Origin: a virus
Reading direction: 5' to 3' (one strand)
Virus record (IMG/VR): IMGVR_UViG_3300046001_004180
Coordinates: 1 to 49,394 of that record
Length of the DNA stretch: 49,394 bases
The first letter of the stretch is position 1. Every line of letters begins with the position of its first letter. Positions 9,184 through 18,300 of this stretch are shown one piece after another. Made by a program: the position numbers and the translations under genes. The notes under the pieces were generated by a model. It made no database searches, had not been told where the DNA came from, and worked only from the letters and a program-made list of their open reading frames with translations.

Positions 9184-10005
9184 ATGTCTACCGACACATC
9201 AATGTTTAATAGCAATACGTCTACCCAGACAAATCAAAATCCTGTTAACAGCAATACACAGGTAGCTCCAATTACACCAGACTATAATAACCTGTTAGCG
9301 TCTATTGTAAATGAGCGTGGAGAGCAGAAATATCGTTCAGTTGAAGAAGCGTTCAACGGCTTAAAGAATGCACAAGAATATATTCCTACGTTAAAGCAGC
9401 AAGCTGAGGCGAAAGAACAGGAACTTATTCGTTTGCGTGAAGAAGCGTTACGCTTTAAAACCTTAGAAGAAACGGTAGCTGCTCTCACTTCACAACGTAA
9501 TGATAATGCACAAACCAGTGCCCCTGTCTACGATGAGAATAAACTTGCTGAACTGGTTGATCGTACTCTCTCCCGAAAGCAACAAGAAACTGTTGCCAAG
9601 GAAAACGCTTCATCCGTAGTAGCTACACTCCAGCAATTATTCGGTGCTGATGCAGAAAAGAAGTTCTACGATAAAGCAACAGAAATGGGTATGTCAATGG
9701 CGGAGATGAACGCTCTAGCAGCTAAGTCTCCAAAAGCAGTTTTAACTATGTTAGGTGTTAATAGCCAAGTGACACAAAGATCACCAGCTATCACACAGAC
9801 AGATTTAAATTCTGCTGCGTTCACACAAACGCAAGACACGTTCGTTAAGCGTAACCCTAAATCAGCACTGGTTGGTGCTACAGACTTAGACCTGAAAGAA
9901 TCTTCTAAACGTGCTAAAGACATGGTGGATGAGCTTCATTCAAAAGGTATGTCTGTATCTGACCTGTCTAATCCAAAAGTTTACGCTAAATACTTTAACT
10001 CTTAA
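9184..10005 (+). CDS. Scaffolding (capsid assembly) protein
   Basis: A 273-residue protein just upstream of the major capsid gene. It has a polar Asn/Thr/Gln-rich N-terminus, then the segment LLASIVNERGEQKYRSVEEAFNGL typical of podovirus scaffolds. A long charged coiled-coil follows at about residues 65-105 (QQAEAKEQELIRLREEALRF). The C-terminal part has SSKRAKDMVDELHSKGMSVSDL. It should direct procapsid assembly and leave before DNA packaging. The strong AT-rich control region immediately upstream fits high expression. Confidence 0.88.
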   Translation: MSTDTSMFNSNTSTQTNQNPVNSNTQVAPITPDYNNLLASIVNERGEQKYRSVEEAFNGLKNAQEYIPTLKQQAEAKEQELIRLREEALRFKTLEETVAALTSQRNDNAQTSAPVYDENKLAELVDRTLSRKQQETVAKENASSVVATLQQLFGADAEKKFYDKATEMGMSMAEMNALAAKSPKAVLTMLGVNSQVTQRSPAITQTDLNSAAFTQTQDTFVKRNPKSALVGATDLDLKESSKRAKDMVDELHSKGMSVSDLSNPKVYAKYFNS

Positions 10006-10017
10006 TAGGAAATACAA

Positions 10018-10965
10018 ATGTCCCAATCGCGCAGCAACTCAACAGCTTTCATTGAAAGCGAACAATATTCAAGTTTCATCCTGCAAAACTTGCATGACGG
10101 CTTGCTCCCAGGTGTAATGTATCGTAACGTATCAGACTTCGGCTCTGGCACTACATTACATATCAAAACAGTAGGTACGGTCACTATTCAGGACGGTGCT
10201 GAAGAAGTTCCATTCGATTACACACCAATTGAATCTGGTGAAGTAACCTTGACAATCGCTGACTATGTTGGTGATGCTTGGTATGTCACAGATGATTTGC
10301 GTGAAGATGGTGCTCAAGTAGAAGCTCTTATGTCTGCTCGTCAGGTTGAGTCTACCCGTGCTATTCAAGAAGTCTTTGAAACACGCTTCCTGAAGAAATG
10401 TAATTCTTCGCAAACTAATGCCAATGCCAATTTGATTAATGGTTTTGCTCATCGTATTGCTTCTGCTGCTGTAAACAACGTAGCTGAACTGTCTGCTTTC
10501 ATTAAGATGAAGCTGGCATTCGATAAAGCTAACGTCCCTATGGCAGGTCGTGTTGCTATTGTAGACCCTGTAGTTGGTGCTACATTGGATGGCTTGGTTT
10601 CTATCGGTCGTGATGTTACACCATTTGCTGAGAAGATTCTGGAAAGCGGCTTTGGTCGTGACCACCAGTTCTTGATGAACTTGTATGGCTGGAACATCAT
10701 CACTTCTAACCGTTTGTTTACAGCTGCATCTGGCCAAGGTGATGGTACAACCACTCCTGCCAACTCTGTATCGAATGTGTTCATGTGCGTAGCTGATGAC
10801 AACACTAAGCCTATTATGGCTGCATGGCGTCGTATGCCTAAGGTAGAGGGCGATCGTAATAAAGATTTGCGTCGTGATGAGTTTGTTACCTCTGCTCGTT
10901 GGGGCTTCGGTGCTCAACGTGTTGACACACTGGGTATCTACATCACTTCTGCTGTCAACTCTTAA
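10018..10965 (+). CDS. Major capsid protein (HK97-fold, podovirus type)
   Basis: This 315-residue protein follows the scaffold by 12 bases with AGGA before the ATG. The sequence matches podovirus coat proteins in style: N-terminal arm, a beta-rich E-loop region (TTLHIKTVGTVTIQDGAEEVPFDYTP), spine helix (EALMSARQVESTRAIQEVFETRF), and P- and A-domain segments including FDKANVPMAGRVAIVDPVVG. The C-terminal end (RRDEFVTSARWGFGAQRVDTLG) is typical of capsid subunits of this group. Codon use is regular and highly biased, as expected for an abundant product. Confidence 0.92.
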   Translation: MSQSRSNSTAFIESEQYSSFILQNLHDGLLPGVMYRNVSDFGSGTTLHIKTVGTVTIQDGAEEVPFDYTPIESGEVTLTIADYVGDAWYVTDDLREDGAQVEALMSARQVESTRAIQEVFETRFLKKCNSSQTNANANLINGFAHRIASAAVNNVAELSAFIKMKLAFDKANVPMAGRVAIVDPVVGATLDGLVSIGRDVTPFAEKILESGFGRDHQFLMNLYGWNIITSNRLFTAASGQGDGTTTPANSVSNVFMCVADDNTKPIMAAWRRMPKVEGDRNKDLRRDEFVTSARWGFGAQRVDTLGIYITSAVNS

Positions 10966-10982
10966 TCTAAGGAATATATAAT

Positions 10983-11453
10983 ATGACATATGCAAATAGC
11001 GCAGGTTTGGGCGTATTCAATCAATACGGTACACGAGAAACAGGTCAGTCGATTGGTGTTGAAACCACTAGCGATAGTGAGTTTAAGCTCTCTGTCACCC
11101 TAACTGGTGAATCAGTTAATAACGCTTTTATGCCACCTCTGGTGATCCCTAAGGGCGCTCTTGTGAAAGAAGCTGTATTGCGAGTAGATGAGGTGTTTGT
11201 AATCTCTGCTTCTGGCACTCTGGCTATCGGTGGTACAGCCCCAGGCACTAACGGTATTGTCCTCACCGAAGCTCAGTTGGAAGCTGTAGGCACTAAGCTA
11301 GTGAGTGCTGTTGGTATCGGTACTTGGGCAACTGCCTCGGCTACTGGTACAACTGCTGCTGAGAAGGTAGCTAAAGTGCTTACCGGCACTGCTGGTGCAA
11401 CTGCTGGTAAAGCAACATTGATGGTTACATTCATCAATAAGACAAAAGTTTAA
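10983..11453 (+). CDS. Putative head decoration or head-associated protein
   Basis: A 156-residue beta-rich, Gly/Ala/Thr-rich protein directly after the capsid gene with a good ribosome site (AAGGAATATATAATATG). It lacks recognised motifs; strands such as VNNAFMPPLVIPKGALVKEAVLRVDEVFV suggest a jelly-roll or Ig-like fold. Position between the capsid and a strong terminator suggests co-expression in high amount as an outer decoration or capsid-stabilising protein. That role is inferred only from context. Confidence 0.6.
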   Translation: MTYANSAGLGVFNQYGTRETGQSIGVETTSDSEFKLSVTLTGESVNNAFMPPLVIPKGALVKEAVLRVDEVFVISASGTLAIGGTAPGTNGIVLTEAQLEAVGTKLVSAVGIGTWATASATGTTAAEKVAKVLTGTAGATAGKATLMVTFINKTKV

Positions 11454-11474
11454 TCTAACGTATTAGACACATAT

Positions 11475-11510
11475 AAGGGCTAGGCAATTAAAAAGGCTTA
11501 GCCCTTTTTT
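11475..11510 (+). terminator. Rho-independent terminator after the capsid genes
   Basis: AAGGGCTAGGC (11475-11485) pairs with GCTTAGCCCTT (11496-11506) over 11 positions with one G-T wobble, followed by a T run to 11510. It separates the high-level head genes from the tail genes. Confidence 0.9.
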
Positions 11511-11527
11511 CATTTAGAGAGAAGAAT

Positions 11528-12286
11528 ATGGCAAAGATTACTTTGTTAGAGATGACTCAGAACATCTTAAATGATATGGATTCTGATGAAGTGAATTCAA
11601 TTGACGATACCGTTGAATCACAGCAAGTAGCTAATATTATTAAGGCTTGCTATCGTGAGATGATTTCTAACAGGAATTGGCCTCATCTCCGTAAGCTTGT
11701 TCAGTTTGAATCCTCTGGTGATTTGAGTAAGCCAAATTATCTATTAGCCCCTGCTGGATTAAAAGAGCTTATTACCATCAGTTATGATAAGCGTAGGGTT
11801 GGAGATACACGTACACGCTTAGAAGAGATTAAATATAAAACCCCTGAAGATTTCCTTCGATTTGTCTCAGCACGTAATGGTGATTTAGATAATGTACAGG
11901 AAGTGATTGATTTTAGTGGAACAACATTATTAACATTTAACGATGTAGCCCCCTCTTATTGGACATCCTTTGATGACAATTACATTGTTACTGATTCGTA
12001 TAATGCTGCATTAGATGACACGTTAAAGAAAGTTAAGAATCAATGCTTAGCTTATATTGAGAAGCCTTGGGTTCATACGGATGATGCAATTCCTGATTTG
12101 CCAGAAGAAGCATTCTCTGCGTTAGAAGAAGAAGCTAAGAGCACATGCTTTATTAATCTTAAGCAAATGGCTAATCAGAAGGCAGAGCAAAAAGCAGGAA
12201 GACAGAATAGATGGCTTGCACGCAAAGCATGGCGTACAGCTGGTGGTGTTGAATATGAGAATTACGGAAGAGCTAGTAGAAAATGA
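11528..12286 (+). CDS. Tail tubular protein A (T7 gp11-like)
   Basis: A 252-residue protein. The helical N-terminus (LLEMTQNILNDMDSDEVNSI, VANIIKACYREMISNRNWPH) and the C-terminal helix with IPDLPEEAFSALEEEAKS are hallmarks of the tube A / gatekeeper family in T7-like podoviruses. It forms the dodecameric adaptor between portal and nozzle and provides attachment for fibres or spikes. It is the first gene after the terminator, with a GAGAGAAGAAT leader, and is coupled to the next frame by a four-base overlap. Confidence 0.9.
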   Translation: MAKITLLEMTQNILNDMDSDEVNSIDDTVESQQVANIIKACYREMISNRNWPHLRKLVQFESSGDLSKPNYLLAPAGLKELITISYDKRRVGDTRTRLEEIKYKTPEDFLRFVSARNGDLDNVQEVIDFSGTTLLTFNDVAPSYWTSFDDNYIVTDSYNAALDDTLKKVKNQCLAYIEKPWVHTDDAIPDLPEEAFSALEEEAKSTCFINLKQMANQKAEQKAGRQNRWLARKAWRTAGGVEYENYGRASRK

Positions 12287-12465
12287 CAATACGAATACAT
12301 TCAGGATATCAAGTGAAGCCTCACAAAGAACACCCATCAAGTTATATTGTTGTAACTGATGGTAAGGGAGGTAAAATCCCTGATGTGCTTACAGGGTTGT
12401 TTACAAGCCCTACAATCGCTATACAAACAATTGATAGATATTTAGATTCTAAGAAGAAGGATTGA
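12283..12465 (+). CDS. Hypothetical protein, 60 aa
   Basis: A small basic protein wedged between tail tubes A and B, with an ATGA overlap upstream and one base to the next ATG. The pattern YIVVTDGKGGKIPDVLTGLFTSPTIAIQTIDRYL suggests a small alpha/beta fold. I recognise no family. Confidence 0.6.
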   Translation: MTIRIHSGYQVKPHKEHPSSYIVVTDGKGGKIPDVLTGLFTSPTIAIQTIDRYLDSKKKD

Positions 12466-12466
12466 A

Positions 12467-14668
12467 ATGCCAAAGAACGGGACTAGAGCAGAGGTTAATA
12501 CCTTTGTCAAAGGGCTTATCTCAGAAGCAAGCCCGTTAAACTTTCCAGCTAATGCCTCTTATGACGAGGTGAATTTTGAACTGCATAGAGATGGCAGCAG
12601 GAGCCGTAGGCTTGGTATGGATAGGGAGGTAGGAGGTGTATTAGAAGCTTGCTATACAGCCCTTCCCTCAGCCCTTACAGGCCAGTTTAACACCTTTGTA
12701 TGGAAGAGTGTTGGGGGTAATCCTCTGAAAGAATTCCTTGTTGTGCAGGTTGCTGATGATTTATTTTTCTATGATAATAAGCAGGCAATCCTCTCCACTT
12801 CAGGATCACTATTTCAACATACACTTAGCCTTGCAAACGATAAGGACTATTCTTTATCTGTTGTTGATGGGAAGCTTGTTATTGTATCTGGGCATTATCT
12901 AATTGATGTTCTCACGTATGATGAACTAGCCAATACACTAACCCATTCAACAGGAGCATTATTTGTTAGGGATTTATGGGGTGTAGAAGAAACACATGCC
13001 CTTACTGAAACAGATCCCCTCTATCGTCCAACAGGAACGATTACAGATACACATGCCTATAACCTATTAAACCAATCATGGGCTGTTCCTCGTAAGGATA
13101 AAACAGGTACGCTTGTAAATCCTATTACACAGTATGAATCCGATCTATCCGTATTTCCAAGTAACTCAGAAGAGGTATGGGCAGGATTGCAATATCAACC
13201 TGTTGTAGGTGCTGCTGATCCGTATGAACGGCTTTACACTAATCTGTACGATGAACGTCTTGGGGCAGATTCCACAGTATCTCGTGGTGCCTTTATTATA
13301 AACTTCCTTAATAGAGGTGTTTCTCGGTATGATGCGTATATTTCAAACAGATATAAGTATCCCCTTATGGATTACGGGTCATTAACCCTAACCTATGACT
13401 TAACCACTAAAGGTGCAACAGTTGCCACAGAGTTTGCTGGTAGGATGTGGTATGCAGGATTTAATGGTGTTGCTTCTAATGCCGATAAGCGAAGTCCTGT
13501 TATAAGCAATTATATCTTATTCTCACAACTTGTAAAATCAAAACCTGATATATTCAACTGCTACCAAGCAGGTGACCCTACATCAAGAGAAGGTAATGAA
13601 ATAGTGGATACCGATGGAGGCACAATACGTATTGCTGGTGCTCAGAATATTATTACACTCTCTAATATTGGTTCACACCTTTTAGTATTTGCTGCTAATG
13701 GCATATGGAGTATATCTGGAGGAAGCGATTACGGATTCACTGCTACCAATTATAAAGTAGAAAAACTCTCTTCTTACGGGTGTATTTCACCCTCCTCTGT
13801 TGTAGAGGCTGGTGGTACAATAGCTTTCTGGTCAGAAGATGGAATCTTTAGTGTAGGCAAGAACCAATACGGAGCATTAACTGTTACAAGTTTAACAGAA
13901 GCTACAATACAAACACGTTACGATAGTTGGACACTAGCAGCTAAGGGATCAGCCAAAGGGTTCTTCAACAGTGTTGATAAGAAGATCAGTTGGATTGTTA
14001 AAGAAGGAACACGCTTCTCTTCTGCAATTGTAACTAAAGAGCTTACATTGGATTTATCATTAGGTGCCTTCAGCGAGAATGTAATATCTAATTCAGGAAG
14101 TGCTGTAGAGCTGTTCTCTGGATTCATTACATATTCTGCTACATCACCGGTGGTTAAATATTTATTCATTGATAAATCTGTCACTGATGTAATCACTTTT
14201 GGATTCTCTGAATACAAAGATGCAAGCTTTAGAGATTGGAAATTCAAAGACACAGTAGGTGTTGATGCTAAAGCCTTCCTGTTAACAGGGGCTATTACCG
14301 CAGGAGATTCAGCAGTAGCTAAGCAAACTCCATACCTAACTATGCACTTCACTAACACTGAGCGTACAACAGATTCGGAAGGAGTTCCTGTAGAGCAATC
14401 GTCTTGTTTCATCAGGACACAATGGGACTGGGCTGTTACAGCTGATCCAAATAAATGGAGTAGTCTTAAGCAGGCATATCGTAAACGTCAAGTGGAATTT
14501 ACTATACCTAATGATCTTAGTGCATATAGCGGCTTATTGACAACAGTGAGTAAGAGTAAGTTACGTGGTAAGGGAAAGGCTTTCTCTCTGTATATGGAGA
14601 CAGAGCCGTACAGGGATTGTAAGATATTAGGATGGGTGGTAACATTAAATGGAAATGCAAACACGTAA
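12467..14668 (+). CDS. Tail tubular protein B (T7 gp12-like nozzle)
   Basis: A 733-residue protein with the classical start of tube B proteins (NTFVKGLISEASPLNFPANASYDEVNFELHRDGSR, given here in fragments: EASPLNFP then SRRLGMDRE). Later motifs include FAGRMWYAG, SNIGSHLLVFAANGIWSISG and the C-terminal RKRQVEFTIPNDLS / GKAFSLYMETEP. These beta-propeller-type repeats are typical of the hexameric nozzle that forms the distal tail of short-tailed phages. Spikes probably attach at its junction with tube A. Confidence 0.92.
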   Translation: MPKNGTRAEVNTFVKGLISEASPLNFPANASYDEVNFELHRDGSRSRRLGMDREVGGVLEACYTALPSALTGQFNTFVWKSVGGNPLKEFLVVQVADDLFFYDNKQAILSTSGSLFQHTLSLANDKDYSLSVVDGKLVIVSGHYLIDVLTYDELANTLTHSTGALFVRDLWGVEETHALTETDPLYRPTGTITDTHAYNLLNQSWAVPRKDKTGTLVNPITQYESDLSVFPSNSEEVWAGLQYQPVVGAADPYERLYTNLYDERLGADSTVSRGAFIINFLNRGVSRYDAYISNRYKYPLMDYGSLTLTYDLTTKGATVATEFAGRMWYAGFNGVASNADKRSPVISNYILFSQLVKSKPDIFNCYQAGDPTSREGNEIVDTDGGTIRIAGAQNIITLSNIGSHLLVFAANGIWSISGGSDYGFTATNYKVEKLSSYGCISPSSVVEAGGTIAFWSEDGIFSVGKNQYGALTVTSLTEATIQTRYDSWTLAAKGSAKGFFNSVDKKISWIVKEGTRFSSAIVTKELTLDLSLGAFSENVISNSGSAVELFSGFITYSATSPVVKYLFIDKSVTDVITFGFSEYKDASFRDWKFKDTVGVDAKAFLLTGAITAGDSAVAKQTPYLTMHFTNTERTTDSEGVPVEQSSCFIRTQWDWAVTADPNKWSSLKQAYRKRQVEFTIPNDLSAYSGLLTTVSKSKLRGKGKAFSLYMETEPYRDCKILGWVVTLNGNANT

Positions 14669-14945
14669 GCACCTGTTCTACCAAGACAGTAATTTTATAG
14701 TGGAGATTGAGTTTATAGGCAGAGTGGTGGTGTTACATTGCTCTGTTCTTAATTGGAAACTCTCTGTTATGAAAAAGACATACGAAGTGTTTAGCGAGCT
14801 TAAACAGCTTGCTTCCTCTTCGGGGTGCACTCACTTGGTAACAGCACCAATCCATCCTAAGTTTGCTAAGCTGTTTGGGGGCTCCCAGATAGGAACAATA
14901 TCTGTTGATGATAAAAATTATGAGGTAATCGTATGGGAATTGTAG
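14649..14945 (+). CDS. Small protein in the T7 gp13 position (possible internal virion protein A)
   Basis: This 98-residue protein overlaps the end of tube B by 20 bases and the next gene by 13. The C-terminal half (CTHLVTAPIHPKFAKLFGG) looks like the acetyl-CoA-binding half of a shortened GNAT fold, and T7 gp13 at the same place has GNAT-like ancestry. It may assist assembly of the ejection core. Function is inferred mainly from synteny. A second ATG six bases later is an equally possible start. Confidence 0.55.
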   Translation: MEMQTRKHLFYQDSNFIVEIEFIGRVVVLHCSVLNWKLSVMKKTYEVFSELKQLASSSGCTHLVTAPIHPKFAKLFGGSQIGTISVDDKNYEVIVWEL

Positions 14946-15388
14946 GAGAGTTGCTGTCAGTAGGTGGACAGTATAATGCTATGCAAGATCAGAAAGAAGC
15001 TAATAGGAATGCTGCTGAAGAGGGAAGAAAAATCCAAGGAGAGCAGAAAGCTATTAATGCACAGAAACAAGCTGAAGAACGTAGGAAGATGGTGAGGGAA
15101 GAACGTGTTAGAGCAGCTAGGTTGGAACAGGTATCTGCTAATACAGGAACTACAGGAAGCTCAGGAGAGGCAGGTGCCCTTAGTGGCATGGGTACACAGC
15201 TTGGCGCTAACATCGGTGTTAATCTAGGTTTAGCTGCTGCTGGTGAACGAATTAGTGGATATGCACAGAATGCAGCTGATTTCCAATTAGCTTCTCAACA
15301 AGCAGCAATGAAGGCACAAGAGTGGCGTATGTTTGGAGAAACCTCACAGAAGGTTACATCTTCAGCTAAAAGTTTATTTGGCGGATAA
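14933..15388 (+). CDS. Internal virion protein B (T7 gp14-like)
   Basis: This 151-residue protein shows the usual layout of gp14-type ejection proteins. There is a long Gln/Glu/Arg/Lys-rich helix (EEGRKIQGEQKAINAQKQAEERRKMVREERVR across residues 30-60), a Gly/Ser hinge (TGTTGSSGEAGALSG) and an amphipathic Ala/Gly segment (MGTQLGANIGVNLGLAAAG). In T7 this protein forms the outer-membrane part of the DNA ejection channel. It is followed at once by the two large core proteins. Confidence 0.8.
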   Translation: MGIVGELLSVGGQYNAMQDQKEANRNAAEEGRKIQGEQKAINAQKQAEERRKMVREERVRAARLEQVSANTGTTGSSGEAGALSGMGTQLGANIGVNLGLAAAGERISGYAQNAADFQLASQQAAMKAQEWRMFGETSQKVTSSAKSLFGG

Positions 15389-15397
15389 AAGGATATA

Positions 15398-18300
15398 ATG
15401 GAATTACTACCAGAAGATAGTAGCCAGATAGAGGCTATTGATTTAAGTCAAATGGGAGGAGGGTTGCCAACAACCTCCCCTGTTCCAGAAAGCTCTATTC
15501 GTAACAGAGCAGCTACAAGTGCTATTCTCTCTGGTTCAGATAAGATTATTGCTGATTATAAGCAATTGATTAATGAGGGCACCGAAGGGGATGACACAAC
15601 ACATAATCGTATTATGGAAGGTGTTGCTTCTTCTGAGAAGACAAAGCACATGGGTGCCCTTATGCGTATCCTTGGAAACCCTTCTATCCCTTTAGAAAAG
15701 AAGCGCCCTCTGATGGGCGTTGTAGAGCTTACACCTAAGGTTGATCCTAAGGTTGTATTAGCTTCTTCATCCTTAGAGAAAGGGAGTGAAGGGGAGGATG
15801 TACGTGGAATGACTGCCCGTATTGCATTGGTTGATTCAATGGCAAAGCTTAACAAAGCACAGGAGCAGAATCAAAAGATTATAAATAGTATCTTGGCAGC
15901 CCATCCCGATACGTCAGCCGAAACTGTCGGGGACATGGCTGCTGTAGAGGTTATGCCTTTTGGACGTAACATTATTGGTGCTAAGGTTGCTGGTAAGCTT
16001 GGAGAGCTAACTGGTGCTCCTGTAAGCATTGGTGGATGGGTTAAGAACTTCTTAATGCCTGGAAGCACTAGAGACGAGATTCAAAGAACATTAGAGAGCA
16101 TTCCTGTAGAGAAGCGTTATGAATACTCACAGAAGATTGCAGACAGTATTAAAGAGAGCGCAAGTATCTTCCATTCGGAAAACTATTACGCTCAATACAA
16201 GCAAGCAATTGATTTATTAGATAGCCCGAGACAAACCGATACAGAGATTTGGACATCTAATATGTTCACGCTCTTGGATGCCTTCTGGGTGGGTAGTGAG
16301 ATTAGAGCTGGTGTAGGTGCTCTGAAGGCTTCTAAGGCCGCTGCAACAGCTGCTAAGGAAGAGACGATAGCAGGTAACTTCCATCTTGTTGATGAGCCTG
16401 CAAGCCCTGTAAACCCCTTTGCTGCACGTATTGGTAAAGAGAAGCCAGCCCTTCCTGCACCTAAGGCAGAAGATACAGTTAGACGCATCAAATCTAATTC
16501 TGTTGTACGTAGAGAGAACCCTGTATCTGTTTATTCTGTTGTAGAGCAAACTAATCCAGAACAAGCTCGTTCCCTACATAAAACAATTGTAGAGGGTACA
16601 GATGAGGTGGCTTTTGCTTTAGCAGGTGTATCAAGAGAGCAAGCTATCATAAACAATGTCTATCCACAAGTGGGAACAGAATCAGGAAGTGTTCTTAACA
16701 AAGTGGATCAAAGTATTGTAGATGCTGTAGAAAATACAGGAGCGACACGATATACACCAGAAGAGCTTGTTTCTGCTACAGATACAATCAAGCAAGACTT
16801 CCGTAATGCCACAGGTCTTAAAGCTAATGATGCTATGTCAACCTTCCGTATGGATGGGGATCATATGATTATTGATGCGCATTATGGTACACAAGGTGGT
16901 GCCTTTGTAACCCCTGAGGTGGCTAAGGAACAAGCTAAATACGCATTACGTGGGTATGGTGTACGTGATGACGAGATCGTTGTAATGAAGCGTTCTGGTA
17001 TGGATTATGTAGTTGCTAATGCTGGAGATGTAGCGGCTGGTGATTATATGATTAAGGTGAGTTCTAAGGTTGCTATTAGCGATAACATGGTGACCTCTTG
17101 GAACCCATTAGAAGTGAAATATAATTGGGCAGATAGACTCTCCACCCCTATGGCTGAGTATGCTGGTATCAAAGCTCGTAACTTCATGGACCCAGGTTCT
17201 ATGTTTGATCCTGTTATTACAAGAGCTGCCACGGTAGCTACAGACCAAACTGTCCCTTTTGAAATTGCTTTATTAAAACCTATTAAAGATTTCCGTAATC
17301 AGATGTCTGTATTCAAAGCAGACAGGAAACTGAAGGTTGAAGATTATATTAAAGAGGCCAACCTTAAGGGTATTGCCCATGATAATTTCTCACTAACTGC
17401 CAGAGGCTTCACTGATCCAGAAATAAAAGCTTTAGAATCTTGGAAAGAGATTTGGGATACTAATTTCTATTTAGAGAATTTCGATTTAATCCGTACACTT
17501 AGGTCTCAGAATTTCCAAGTGTTTGATAATCAAGGCACTAAGCTTTTCGGTAAGCCAGTAGCTAAGAATCAAAACATAGGCAGAGTGCTGGATGTACAAA
17601 GTGGTAATGTACGTAATCTGTCTGTCTCTGAAATGGATAGCTTATACAATCAAGGTGGAAGCTATGTAGCGTTACGTAGGCCAATCACTGTTCAAGGGTT
17701 TGAAGTGGAACATATGATGGTGAGGAACACTCCATCAGAACATATGCGTGGATTACGTGATACGGATATGGCATTAAATTATCGAGAAGGCTTCTACCAT
17801 ATTGAATATAGTAAGGGTAGTAAGTTTATTGATAAGATTGATGCTACAGGTAAGCGATCCACTGTTGCTGTAGCTCGTAACACTAAAGATGCTGAGATGT
17901 TCAAGAACAGCCAAACACAGGTTACCGGTGAGCGATATGAAATCCGTGAGGACGTAAAAGGATATTCTAAAGAGGGAGATGGGTATTGGGATGTAAACAA
18001 TGCAAGTGGTCGTATCTCTCAACGTGTTCGTGGAACCCCTTTAAACACTGCTAGTGGCTCTGTTCACTTAGGTCCTGGGGTTTATACAGAAAACCCTATG
18101 GATAGCGCTGTGAGGGCTGCTAAGAGCATTGCTGGACGTACAATGACTCGTCCTATGTTAGAAACAGCTAAGCGTAGGTTTATTGAGCAATATGGGGATA
18201 TGTGGGCACCTAATAAAGTGGGAGGAAGAGATTTCCCTACAAATAAAACCCAGATTGTAGACCCTGTTAGCCATGTAAGCTCACGAACAGCTGATGCTCG

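Noticed and set aside
10156-10995. 279-residue antisense frame over the capsid gene
   Set aside because: Shadow of the strong codon bias of the capsid gene; no family features.
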